From: Rhynchopus euleeides
Lineage: Eukaryota > Euglenozoa > Diplonemea > Diplonemida > Diplonemidae
Length of the DNA: 64,000 nucleotides
Assembly (NCBI GenBank): GCA_963210315.1
Contig: OY723269.1
Span: forward strand, 1,798,001-1,862,000
Direction: 5' to 3'
In this document: one piece after another, positions 10,509-20,375 of the stretch
How positions within the stretch are numbered: the first letter of the stretch is position 1
Layout: each line of letters starts with the position of its first letter
The notes under the pieces: model-generated
What the model saw: only the letters and a program-made list of their open reading frames with translations
The model's database searches: none
What the model was told of the DNA's origin: nothing
Position numbers and translations under genes: made by a program

Positions 10509-12767
10509 ATGTCTGGGGAAGAGGAACAGCTCTTCACCATCGTTGCCTCTGTTGAGGGGTTGAGATGCCTCGCGGGGACCATCGCAGGATGTGTCACCCA
10601 CGAGAAGCTGCTGGCGCTGCTTGAGGAGGTGGGGCTGCAACCGGAGGGTGACTGTCTCGAGGTGCATCTGCTGAAGGGTGGTGACGTTAATTCATTGGAG
10701 ATGCGGCCTCTCCCAGAAGGCCTGTGGCAGAACGCGCTCCCGGGCTCGGCGCTGTTCCTTCCGGCGAAGGCAGAGACAGTGCCAGCATCCCGCCTGGACG
10801 TGCGCGACTGGGTCGACACCGCCATGCAGTGCCACACCCCTGTCTCTAACATCCACACCCTCATCACCAAGTTCAAGGGCGAGACGGTGACCCGCCATGC
10901 GGTGGAGATGTCGTGGCAGCAGTCGCTACTGCTACGGGATGTGTTGTTTTTACGGGAGACGCAGGGCATCCGGGAGAACGGCGAACTTGTGTTAATTCAC
11001 GACCTCACACCAGTGTTTGCGGACCCGTCAAACACTACCAAGCTTGGGCACTTTACGGTGCAGTACAGGGTGAACGGGATCCTCCGCTACCACGTGCTCG
11101 CCACATATCTGACGCTGTCATCTGATGGACCCACTACCAGAGTTGACCTGGCCGTCGCCTTTAAACGGTTTTCGGACCTGGCCTCTTCAGGCCAGTTCTC
11201 CGTCCTCGGCAAGGATGACGTGGGGTTGTCCGAGGAGTCGTTCTCGGCTTTCTTTCTGGACCGCGGTGCCAGTCTGAAACCCGAGCTGCAGAGCGTTGTC
11301 GTTGTGTTCGAGCCCCACCACCGCCTGCATCTGGCCTTCCGGCGAGTCATTGAGCCTGACTTGCCCTTCATGACTCTGATGTGCTATGCTGCCAACTACT
11401 GTGCCGCAGCACCAGAGTTCGCCGCCTACCTCCACAGCACGGTAGGCATCACCATCAGCAGCTTCCTGTGGCAGCGGGCCACAAACGGCCGCTTCCTCAG
11501 TGGTGCAGCTGCCTGCTTCTCGCTGTCGGCTCGCTGCGGGGAGCTCACCGTCGCTGAGCACCTGCACACCTTCTTCTCGATGACGACGACGGAATCGTCG
11601 ACAAAGAAGGTGGCAGTGAAAAACTGCCTTGCTGATCGCAGCGCCATCGACAAAGTGTGCCTCTACGGGAAGCTTTTCAGCAAGGTCTTGTACCCTCTGC
11701 TGACCACCATCGCAGACTCAGGGAGTTTCACCACCGACCCCAAATCGTTGGGATGGCTGCAGATGTACTGGCGCTCGGGGGCCTTCGACCTCTTCTCTGC
11801 GGCCAGGAGTGAAGCGACGCTGGAGGCGTGCAGCTCTGACGGGGACCTGACCGTCTTCCAGAGCGCCACTTCATGCAGGATGGTGACGGTAGGGCGGCTG
11901 CGCTTCCACACCTCGCCGCAGTGTCCCTCCCTCGACATCCGGGAAGTCAGCGATAGTGACCTGGACGGCGTCCGGCCGGATGACTTAGTGCAGCACGGCC
12001 TCGATGCCTACTTTGGGAAGCAAGGCATCCCAACCGAAAGCCGGCTCATGCCCGTAGTGTCCTTCGACAGCGGCGTGGAGTTCTTCCGCACCGCCCTGGT
12101 CATTATCGGGACGAGCATGCTGGTGGAAGCGGTGAGGTTCGGGGCAGCCAGCGAGGAGACACGCGCGGTGCAGCCGTCGGTGTCGTTTGGCCCGGCCCTC
12201 TTGGAAGGGATGTGCGGGAGGTCTAAGCGTGTCATCGAAGTGGCTGGACACTCATCCGTTCGTGACGACTTTGTCCGTGCTCACTGCTGTATTCCTGAGC
12301 ATTTCTCTGATACTGATTTGAAAACTCTGCATGCTGAGGTTGGTGAGCCGAAACTCACTACGATAGTGCGTTCCCGTATTCCGGAGACTACGAAGGAGCG
12401 CAAGCTTCGGATTGGGAAGCGGAAACTTGAAGACTTGAAATCAGCATTCGAAAAAGAGGAATCAAGGAAGGAAAAGCGAATTGCAAGAGAGACTGCCCTC
12501 AATGACATTGTCCTCCGTTTTGATTATTCCGATAGCTTCACAAACTCGGAACTGATTAATCAAGCTCAAAAGCGTGGCAAGCGAGGTGTACAGAATGCCT
12601 CGAAATCACGGTTGATGCAAATCCTTCGTGAATTTGATAAAGCCCGCACAAAAGAAGAGCTGCAGGAGATTTGTGCCGAACGTGGGATTGAACGAAACGT
12701 TCAAAATGACCGCGTGGACTGGCTGCTGGCAGCTCTCAAGAAGCAGGATAAAAAGGATCATGCGTGA
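10509..12767 (+). CDS. Transposon ORF1, 752 aa, unknown, candidate transposase
   Basis: I chose the ATG at 10509 because it follows an acceptor-like CCTAG by 8 nt. The frame stays open upstream to 10224, but that part is C/A-rich and unlike protein. The product shows no domain I recognise. Residues about 1-580 look globular, with conserved-looking Cys and Trp (LMCYAANYCAAAPEF, SLGWLQMYWRSGAFDLF). Residues 610-660 are a charged Lys/Glu helix. The last ~35 residues (TKEELQEICAERGIERN followed by a basic helix) resemble a SAP-type DNA-binding motif. Codon use changes sharply near 12240 from GC-ending to mixed A/T-ending codons. Its place inside inverted repeats, with no other large ORF, makes it the likely transposase. 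No DDE triad could be assigned by eye. Confidence 0.75.
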   Translation: MSGEEEQLFTIVASVEGLRCLAGTIAGCVTHEKLLALLEEVGLQPEGDCLEVHLLKGGDVNSLEMRPLPEGLWQNALPGSALFLPAKAETVPASRLDVRDWVDTAMQCHTPVSNIHTLITKFKGETVTRHAVEMSWQQSLLLRDVLFLRETQGIRENGELVLIHDLTPVFADPSNTTKLGHFTVQYRVNGILRYHVLATYLTLSSDGPTTRVDLAVAFKRFSDLASSGQFSVLGKDDVGLSEESFSAFFLDRGASLKPELQSVVVVFEPHHRLHLAFRRVIEPDLPFMTLMCYAANYCAAAPEFAAYLHSTVGITISSFLWQRATNGRFLSGAAACFSLSARCGELTVAEHLHTFFSMTTTESSTKKVAVKNCLADRSAIDKVCLYGKLFSKVLYPLLTTIADSGSFTTDPKSLGWLQMYWRSGAFDLFSAARSEATLEACSSDGDLTVFQSATSCRMVTVGRLRFHTSPQCPSLDIREVSDSDLDGVRPDDLVQHGLDAYFGKQGIPTESRLMPVVSFDSGVEFFRTALVIIGTSMLVEAVRFGAASEETRAVQPSVSFGPALLEGMCGRSKRVIEVAGHSSVRDDFVRAHCCIPEHFSDTDLKTLHAEVGEPKLTTIVRSRIPETTKERKLRIGKRKLEDLKSAFEKEESRKEKRIARETALNDIVLRFDYSDSFTNSELINQAQKRGKRGVQNASKSRLMQILREFDKARTKEELQEICAERGIERNVQNDRVDWLLAALKKQDKKDHA

Positions 12768-12859
12768 TAAAATGAAAGGGCTGCTGCTACTCTTCACCCC
12801 CCCCCCCCACCCCCCGCTTTGATTTCGTTGCTGGATCAATGCAGTGCCTTCAATCACAC

Positions 12860-12873
12860 ACTTCGCCCACTCC
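12860..12873 (+). promoter_or_regulatory. Splice-acceptor-like site before transposon ORF2
   Basis: TTCGCCCACTCCAG ends at 12873, 23 nt before the ATG at 12897. It supports this ATG over earlier in-frame TTG codons. Confidence 0.45.
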
Positions 12874-12896
12874 AGGAGAATATTATACAAGGCCCA

Positions 12897-13796
12897 ATGC
12901 AGTGCGTAACGGTGAAGTACAGCCTGCGGTATCGCGAGAAGGAGTTCGGCAGCTTTGCCGAGCCGTTGCTCGTGACGAGTGTCGACACGTTCGACACCGT
13001 GTGGAAGGCGTTTGAGACACGCCTTCCTCCCAAACAGGGTCGCAAAAAATCCGAGAGTGAGCGGGACTACAAGAGGCGCGTCCGAGCGATCTGGAGAGCG
13101 CACTCCTTTCTCTGTGGCAAGGACGCAGTCGTGGTTGGGTCGGTGCAGTTCGAACACGGGGAGAACACCTTGGAGATTGCAAGTGATGATACGCTCACAG
13201 CCTTCAGGGCGATGCAAGGTGCCACCCTGAAGGTGGCCCTCGACATTAAGGCGAGCGTCGACCGAGGGGTCGACGAAAAGCTGAAGAAGGCGCTGCTGGC
13301 ACGGGACCCCGCGGGGTATACGGAGGTCACCGCCACACAGGCAACCTCCGCTGACAACGTCCAGGAGACGTTATCAGAGGGGATCACAACGGCACTAGAG
13401 ATCTGTGTCACGGGATCCAGGCGCCCACTCTCCCTCGACGGTCTGGGGATTGTTGTTGGGCATGGTGTCGTTACCTGCAGCTGCAAGAAAAAGATTCCGA
13501 GCCACGTCGGAAAATTGAGCAGTACCGATGCATTTCTACGCCACGCAACGAGCTGCAAGACACTGAAGAAGAAGCTGGATCATCCCGACGAGCTGAAGCA
13601 GGCACCGCGCCAAAGGGCACCCCGAAAGACAGCTGCAAAGCCGGCGTCGAAACCCGCACCGAAGGCTGCCAGCGCTGCAGCACCTGAAGAACCTGAAGAA
13701 CCTGCAGCACCTGAAGCGCCTGCACCCGCACTGACCCCGGAACAGCAAGAACTCCTTGAGTTTGGGAACCCGGCAAAGAGACAGAGAACTGGCTGA
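12897..13796 (+). CDS. Transposon ORF2, 299 aa, BED-like zinc finger and basic tail
   Basis: The start is the first in-frame ATG, after an acceptor-like CCACTCCAG. Residues about 10-60 (YREKEFGSFAEPLLVTS and onward) and 60-180 look like an ordered domain of unknown type. Residues about 190-225 contain Cys-x-Cys, then a hydrophobic helix and His-x4-Cys (CSCKKKI ... FLRHATSC), spaced like a degenerate BED or C2HC zinc finger. The C-terminus is Lys/Ala/Pro-rich, resembling linker-histone tails, and ends PAKRQRTG, a likely nuclear-localisation signal. It lies 129 nt after ORF1 in the same orientation. A DNA-binding accessory protein for transposition is the likeliest role. The zinc-finger call is by pattern only. 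Confidence 0.72.
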   Translation: MQCVTVKYSLRYREKEFGSFAEPLLVTSVDTFDTVWKAFETRLPPKQGRKKSESERDYKRRVRAIWRAHSFLCGKDAVVVGSVQFEHGENTLEIASDDTLTAFRAMQGATLKVALDIKASVDRGVDEKLKKALLARDPAGYTEVTATQATSADNVQETLSEGITTALEICVTGSRRPLSLDGLGIVVGHGVVTCSCKKKIPSHVGKLSSTDAFLRHATSCKTLKKKLDHPDELKQAPRQRAPRKTAAKPASKPAPKAASAAAPEEPEEPAAPEAPAPALTPEQQELLEFGNPAKRQRTG

Positions 13797-13886
13797 GGCC
13801 GGAAAAGGGGACCAAAAAATGAGACCCCCCCCCCCCCTTTTCACTACGCACAAACTACGCAATATGGGGTCGTCAGGGGCACCAAT

Positions 13887-14516
13887 AACTACAAGTATAT
13901 ACATGTATTATACATGTATAATACTTGCATGTCAACTATTATACATGTATAATACATGTATATGCCTGAAATATACATGTAAAATACATGTATATCAAGT
14001 AAAAATACAAGTATAATACTTGCATGTCAACTATTATACTTGTATTTTTACTTGATATACATGTATTTTTGCATGTATATTTCAGGCATTTACATGTATT
14101 TTACATGTATAATACTTGTCATGCAAGTATTATACATGTAAAATACTTGCATGACAAGTAAAATACATGTATAATACTTGCATGACAAGTAAAATACTTG
14201 CATGCAAGTAAAATACATGTGTTTTACTTGCATGCAAGTATTTTACTTGTCATGCAAGTATTTTACATGTATAATACTTGCATGACAAGTATTATACATG
14301 TAAAATACATGTAAATGCCTGAAATATACATGTAAAATACATGTATATCAAGTAAAAATACAAGTATAATAGTTGACATGCAAGTATTATACTTGTATTT
14401 TTACTTGATATACATGTATTTTACATGTATATTTCAGGCATATACATGTATTATACATGTATAATAGTTGACATGCAAGTATTATACATGTATAATACAT
14501 GTATATACTTGTAGTT
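13887..14516. repeat. 630-bp nested AT-rich palindrome in the transposon's right end
   Basis: The block is built from ACATGTAT, AAAATAC and CTTGCATGCAAG words. It reads almost the same on both strands around a centre near 14217: it starts AACTACAAGTATATACATG and ends with the inverse. Arms are about 331 and 299 nt; the left arm has roughly 30 nt extra near the centre. Each arm contains smaller palindromes, such as the segment bounded by GCCTGAAATATACATG and its inverse. It lies between the outer and inner right inverted repeats. Confidence 0.88.
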
Positions 14517-15142
14517 ATACATGTAAAATTTACAAGATCCCACCGTGTAAACGCTTTTTTTGGGGGGTTTTCAAAACCCAAAATTTTGGGCAATTTTTGC
14601 AGTGGGTGGCCAAATACAAGGGGGTGGCCGAATACAAGGGGGGGGGTCTTGTATTCGGCGGTCCGTGATTTTTCCAAATTTTGGTGAATTTTGCTCCAGG
14701 TGACCTCGTGGAATCGCGATTTTCGCCTTCCATTGCACTATTCGGAATCCGTGCGGATCGTGGTGGGGTCATTTTGTGGGTGGAGGTGCCAAGTTTCACT
14801 CATGAAATGTGGGCCTGATTTGGCTCCTGATAATGGAAGGATATTCCCAGGAGTCAGCCACCTGCAGGGACCCCCACACTGGTGTCCAAAACCCTGTTCT
14901 TTTGAATGTTTGGATTCCGTGCGGACCGCAGTGGGGTCATTTTGACCATGGGGTGCCTGTTAGGACTGAAAAAACAGGCTGAAAATTTGAAAATTGGCCA
15001 AAATTCACGGACCGCCGAATACAAGACCCCCCCCCTTGTATTCGGCCTAAAATTTTCTGGATTTCGAATTTCCAGACCCCCCCCTTCTATTCGGCCACCC
15101 CCTTGTATTCGGCCACCCCCTTCTATTTAGCCCCCCCCAGTA

Positions 15143-16134
15143 GGGGGGGCTAAAACCGGGAGTAAACCCAAATTTTCAACTTCGCCGCAGAGAGGCCCCC
15201 AAGGGCACCAAAAGGCCAGAAACACCCCATATCACCCCGGAAATCCGGCATCTGCCCGAAATAGGCCCAAATTCGGCCTGGAAAGCTCATTTTTTGCGTC
15301 TCCAATTTTTTGGCACAGATGTGGTACCGGTGATGTGCCAGTTTACAGCGGCTGCTTGCAACATACAGCGAAACCTGTGGTCGAAGCAACCGAATGGTTC
15401 ATCGGTCAAGCTCTACTTGTTGACGCGGATCGATGTGACAGCACCATGTACCGAGGGGCGACAAGCAGCACCGCGAGGTGGGGGCAGAGGCCAAAGTGCA
15501 CTCGTATTTGCACTGAGAAGGTTGGTATCCCCTGTAGATTGAGGTTCCGGAGATGATGGGCACGCACTATGGGCGGAAGCAGGACGCTGCTCAGAGGGTT
15601 TGTCCGTTCCGACGCCATTCAGAGGTGGCAACAACTCAGCGACCTCGATATCCCCCAAAGTGAGCCCTTGGTGCCCTGCTCTCATTGAGAGTAATCAACT
15701 AGCGGCCCTGCCATTCTAATGGGGCGGCTACGCCCTCAAATAATTGAAGGCAAATGACAAGGAACCTGCTGGCGAGCTGAGCGCCACTCAGATCGAGAAC
15801 GTTTCCTTCTCGAGGATAAGCTCGTCTCCCTCCTCCGGGAGATGCACCGGAGTGGCTGGCGCAGTTCATGTCGTGCCAGCCAGCATTGGGGTACGTGAAA
15901 AAGGTACGGTGGCACGCCAACGACGATAAACACACCTTGCCGATCTTAAAAACTGTGAAGGGGGCGGAACACTATCGAAGTGGCTCAATCATGACTACAT
16001 TGATGCAATGGTGACATATGACGTCAAGCCGCAGTGCCTGCAGAAAGGAGTGCCCGCCGGCTGTTTTTCTCGGGCCATTCAGGTACCGCATCTGGTACCA
16101 CATCTGTGCCAACTGAAAAAAATCGCGTTTCTGG
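15143..16134. other. Gene-free stretch before the assembly gap
   Basis: A 17-bp sequence, GGCACAGATGTGGTACC (15311-15327), recurs inverted at 16094-16110, possibly the ends of another element. A short frame around 15335-15556 reads like protein but has no recognisable domain and could be an element remnant. Confidence 0.5.
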
Positions 16135-16334
16135 NNNNNNNNNNNNNNNNNNNNNNNNNNNNNNNNNNNNNNNNNNNNNNNNNNNNNNNNNNNNNNNNNN
16201 NNNNNNNNNNNNNNNNNNNNNNNNNNNNNNNNNNNNNNNNNNNNNNNNNNNNNNNNNNNNNNNNNNNNNNNNNNNNNNNNNNNNNNNNNNNNNNNNNNNN
16301 NNNNNNNNNNNNNNNNNNNNNNNNNNNNNNNNNN
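16135..16334. other. Assembly gap of 200 N
   Basis: The run is exactly 200 N, the size conventionally used for a gap of unknown or estimated length. Frames crossing it are not real evidence of genes. It ends 66 bp before a fragment of the palindromic transposon end, a likely cause of assembly failure. Confidence 0.98.
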
Positions 16335-16400
16335 GGAACGTTTGGCCTTTTTTTGGGAACTTGGAACATTTTTACGGTCCACCCTTTTTCCGTTTACGGT

Positions 16401-16536
16401 ACATGTATTTTACATGTATATTTCAGGCATATACATGTATTATACATGTATAATAGTTGACATGCAAGTATTATACATGTATAATACATGTATATACTTG
16501 TAGTTATACATGTAAAATTTACAAGATCCCACCGTG
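16401..16536 (+). mobile_element. Truncated right end of a second two-ORF transposon copy
   Basis: These 136 bp match 14412-14547 essentially base for base. They include part of the AT palindrome and the complete 35-bp terminal repeat ending CCCACCGTG. The match stops abruptly at the left, 66 bp from the gap. It is either a 5'-truncated relic or part of a copy lost in the gap. Confidence 0.85.
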
Positions 16537-19500
16537 TTCCCAGCAAAAGCCTGCCCACCGCTCTCCCCCCCTCCATCCCTTCCCGAATTTAACCTTTATA
16601 AGAATCGGGGTCGGACTGGTATTTTATTCCGCCCACAACTGCAAAAAACCCCCTCCCCCCCCACGTGCATGCATCCCTCCCTACCCACCTCACCCCCCCG
16701 CCCAGCACCCTGCCGGTTGGCTTGCTCCTTCTGCGTGCTGGGCTGGTGGAGGCGGAGGGGGGTCTTCGCAAAAGCGGGAGCAGGGATGGCGTACCCCTCG
16801 ATGCTCGTTTCCATTCTCGTGGGTGTCAAAGAAGGTGCTGAATCAAAAGGGAGAAGAAGAGGGAGGAATCAATGCCGGTGACTGTTCAAGTGTTCTTCGA
16901 ATGATGAAGAGTAAAAAAATGCCTCTCGCCGGGGGGGAGGCAGTGAAGGGGCACGGTCAAGTAACCGTTCGAAACAAAATTGTTCAACAGAAAAACGAAT
17001 TCTTCTCTGAAAGGCGGTGCTGGAAAGAGGAAGCTCGCCCATTCTCACTTCTGGCTGGCGAAAAAGGGCGCGGTTGGCTGAATAAGCAAGGGTCCGAACA
17101 GCGCGACATTTCTGGCAACGAGCTTGCGGGAAACCAAAGCGTGTGGCGATCCCCTGCATCGGTCCCCCCGGCTCCCGCTCCGCCCAATGTGACGCACAGC
17201 GGTACCCTCTGGGCTAGCCCGCCGCACATACCATACAGAGCTGAACGGCAGCAGCGCAGCGAGAACAGAACTCAAATAATTATACATCATTCAGCCCCTG
17301 ACCCTTGCCTGTTGAAGCGGCGGGAGATCCCGGGTGCTTGTTGGGAAGAGATTCCCTCCTCCCCTCCTTTTGGCGTTTGCTGGATGTATTTTCTCCCAAC
17401 TGAGGGTGCTCCGTCAGGCGGAAATGCAGCGATCCGGGAAATTGCTAGGTGGTTGCCGTCACACACCGAATGATCATGCACGAGCCCCAGCTGTACTTCC
17501 GGAAACCCGAACAAATATTAGAGAAAGAACGCCTTGAGGGAAACCGACATCAAAGAATATTACGCTTCACGTGGGGCAGTGGGGGGCGTAGGTTTCTGGC
17601 AAGGGTGCGTTTTGAGAACGACGGCTGTATCCAGTCTTGACTCGCATCCAGTTGGATACATCGAAAATGCCCCGTGCTGGTGTCTTTCACTGTGGTAACT
17701 TCAAAATCTGTGGCAGCGACACCCGATTGTGACGCCGGCTCTTGTGAGGGCGGTTTACGTTTCACTAACCTGCGGCTCCCCGAGATGAAAATAAAGGGGC
17801 ATCGCCCTGGCATTGTTGTCTTGCATCTGCTCCAGCCAGTCGAGGGACCGGAGCTGCACCCCCAAACTTCCCAAAACAAATGTGGCGTTCGTACCGGTCA
17901 CGTGTTGCCCAAGAATTGAAATAAAGTGCTTCAACACATTGTCAAGAACTGAAATAAAGTCAAAAAACCAAAGAAAAAGGGGGAAAGGGGGGTCAGGTGG
18001 TGGTGCTACTGCATGCGGTGTGTGCTGCCTGCAAGCACACGGCTCCCCCCCCCCCCCCCAAGGCTGGCAGCAAATTTTTACTGCACTTTACTGCACTTTA
18101 TTATACTGCATTTTATTGTATTTTATTTTCCGGATTTTTGGATAAAGTGCATGGTCCTGAGTGGTGCCTTGGGCTTCGCATACGTACAGCTGGGAGGACC
18201 ACTATGGACAGGCCAAATGCTGGAGTCACACCCACTTTACAGAGGTGCAGCCACGTCTGCAAGTTTGCGGACAGCCGCAAACCCGCAGAAGATGGCAAAA
18301 AGTACCGCTCCTGCACGGAGGTTCTCCTGAAGGTCACAGGGACGCACCAAGGCTCCGGCAGAGAATGCAGGCCGGGATGGATGTGCCCTGCCTATGTTGG
18401 GTCGGTGGGTTAGCAGGACCTGATCGGTGCGGCCTCCGCCTGGCTTCAGTCCTGCTTTGAGTGCTTTCAGTCCGCTCTGATGTCCAGCCTCCCCGAACGG
18501 GATGGTGAAGAACCCGTACGCCAGATCAGCTCAGCTGTACAACGTCCGAGGAAGGTGGACTGCCCACCGCACACCGCCGTGCTGGTCCGCCCTGCTGCGC
18601 CTGCGGTGCTGGGGTGCGCCTGCTGCCTGATTGGCCCCGGCGCTCGGAAGCAGCATCAAGCATGCCGAACAGCAGCAGGGCGGGCCTGGCGGGGGTACTG
18701 CCTTGGTGGCCTTGTGTTGGCCAGAGTGGGCGGATCAGGGTCCCCTGGCACGGCAGGTCAGCGTCCTGCCCACCGTCACGCCGAGCCACCCCTACAACAC
18801 GCTCTCCTGCACTTTATTGCACTTTACTGCATTTTACTGCACTTTACTGCATTTTATTGCACTTTATTTTATTTTATGTTTTTTATTTTTAAAATGCAGC
18901 ATTTGTCCAGCCTTGCCCCCCCCACTCCTGCCTTCGACCGGACCCAGGCTCTAGGCTCTGGGTGGTCTCACAGGCCCTTCCTGGACCGATGGGTGGGGCG
19001 GGGAGGGTGCAAATGGACTGGCATTCGTGTTGCCTGAGCGACCATATGTGCATTGTTGGTAGGTAAGTCAAAACAAATGAAAACTCCTGTAGTGTCCCCG
19101 CGCATTCCTCCGGCATGATGCTAACACGTAGACCCCCTTGAGAGTCCGTGGCGGATTCAAAGCAGAGTTCGGTTGGCAGTGTGTATTTTAGGCGCTCAAG
19201 AAGGCGGTTCGTTCGTTCGTTCGTTCAAAGCGATTCACGTGTTCCGTGCAGGGGGAAATTGCATCACAAAATAGTTCGCTCGTCAGTGCAGTTAGCCGTG
19301 CGACAGCAGAGGATGGTCGCACGGAATGTAGGTCTGTGCATGTGTATTGTAAGGTGGCGATCGCATCCGGAGGAGCTGCAAGCGATTCATGAGTGTGTCC
19401 AGAACGAACTTGTATTGGAAATGAGAAGGGGACGAGGTAAAAAAATGCAAAGCACCGCGGGTGGGGGGCCAGGCTGGGGTGGGCTGTGTGTGTGTGTGCC

Positions 19501-19777
19501 TCACCCGTTCCCAGAACAGACGCAGAACTCTGTTTCACAGGCCCGCTGGGTGGGAGGGTGTGGTTCTTTCCTGCAGGGGCGCACCAAGCATGGACGGCAA
19601 GCGGATCAAAAAGTGAATAACCCGGAGAGCTGCCTGCCCCCCACCCACCCGACAAGCTGTGAACTGACAGCGTATTGCGTGTCTTCGGGATCCGAGTTCA
19701 CAATCTCACAATCCAATCACACACCACGTTGCCCACTGACCCAGTCCTGGGTGCAAGCTCGGAGTACACACGGGGAG
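16537..19777. other. Gene-free 3.2-kb stretch with AT-rich tandem repeats
   Basis: TGCACTTTA/TGCATTTTA units form arrays at about 18079-18130 and 18809-18880. A repeated AAATAAAGT motif lies at 17917-17959 (AAGAATTGAAATAAAGT and AAGAACTGAAATAAAGT). A GTTC tetranucleotide run lies at 19205-19228. Longer frames (16457-17473, 19148 onward) run through low-complexity sequence and show no domain. A short frame at about 17470-17640 reads somewhat like protein but stands alone. Confidence 0.5.
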
Positions 19778-20111
19778 ATGGCATCGCTGTGGGAACGCAT
19801 GAACGGGTACTGGCGTGACAACACAGATGACAAGTCCACCACTGTTCTCTCCTTTGCTCCGTCTGTGGCTGGGCAGGGTACAGAGGGGTATCTCAAGTAC
19901 CGGCGAGACTCGTACAGCCGCGAAAAGGGGACGCATCTTGTCGCGAGCGAGGCGGGTTTCGTCAAGGACGGGAAGATTGTGCTGGCCATCTGTGACGGCA
20001 CTGAGGGGATGTCCCATGATCTGCTGACGTGTGCAACGTATGCCAAGAACAGTGGTGTTGCTTTCTCTTTTGCCTCAACCTCATGCAATGAAGGAGGAAA
20101 TGGAACACAGG
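19778..20111 (+). CDS. Possible exon of an unknown protein
   Basis: From the ATG at 19778 the frame encodes 111 residues of balanced composition (ASLWERMNGYWRDNTD, DGKIVLAICDGTEGM) ending at a strong donor, G|GTAAGC. A CTGCAG acceptor follows after a 55-nt candidate intron (20112-20166). The frame kept after splicing is low-complexity. The better-looking downstream frame (GELSCANASGSIARRF) is out of phase by one base. Either the model is wrong or the locus is decayed. I recognise no family. Confidence 0.35.
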
Positions 20112-20375
20112 GTAAGCAGGTCCGATTCCCCTCCCCTTCCCCACACACCACACACCACGTCTGCAGGGACAAGTGGGACCGGCGGCAGGAGCAGGGAGAG
20201 CTGTCCTGTGCCAACGCCTCAGGGAGCATCGCCCGCAGGTTTCTCATCAGCCAGTACACCATGCAGGTATGGCACATGCACCCTTTGTTTGGGGTTTAAG
20301 GGGTTCAGTCACCTGCGACTTCGTCGCATAGTTTTGAGTGTGGAAGCGCAAACAGAAATCACAGACAAAGGCACT

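Larger units (their letters stand above)
10100..14547 (+). mobile_element. 4448-bp two-ORF DNA transposon nested in the TA-flanked element
   Basis: Perfect 35-bp terminal inverted repeats (outer end CACGGTGGGATCTTG) lie at 10100-10134 and 14513-14547. They are flanked by the 3-bp duplication TAA (10097-10099 and 14548-14550). A second, inner inverted segment (GGTGCCCCTGA ... TTTTTGGTCCCC) lies at about 10134-10210 and 13800-13884. On the right a 630-bp AT-rich palindrome separates outer from inner inverted repeat; the left end has none. Two ORFs (10509 and 12897) face right. CAC-starting ends with a 3-bp duplication recall CACTA/EnSpm elements, but neither product is recognisable as that transposase. 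A truncated right end of another copy lies at 16401-16536. Confidence 0.88.
10051..15140. mobile_element. TA-flanked element (family member C) interrupted by a transposon
   Basis: The left end CTGGGGGGGGGCTAAATAG at 10051 is mirrored by CTATTTAGCCCCCCCCAG ending at 15140. Both are flanked by TA (10049-10050 and 15141-15142). The parts outside the inner transposon (10051-10099 and 14548-15140) total about 640 bp, close to the 682 and 707 bp of two relatives at 40007 and 47752. The 3' part also shares internal blocks with them (TCCGTGCGGATCGTGGTGGG-like). TA duplications are typical of Tc1/mariner-type insertion. No coding sequence belongs to the outer element. Confidence 0.82.

Noticed and set aside
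15972-16460. Open frames spanning the N run
   Set aside because: They exist only because unknown bases contain no stop codons.
16457-17473. 338-codon + frame after the transposon fragment
   Set aside because: It begins inside the transposon end, runs through C-rich and mixed sequence, and shows no domain or codon bias.
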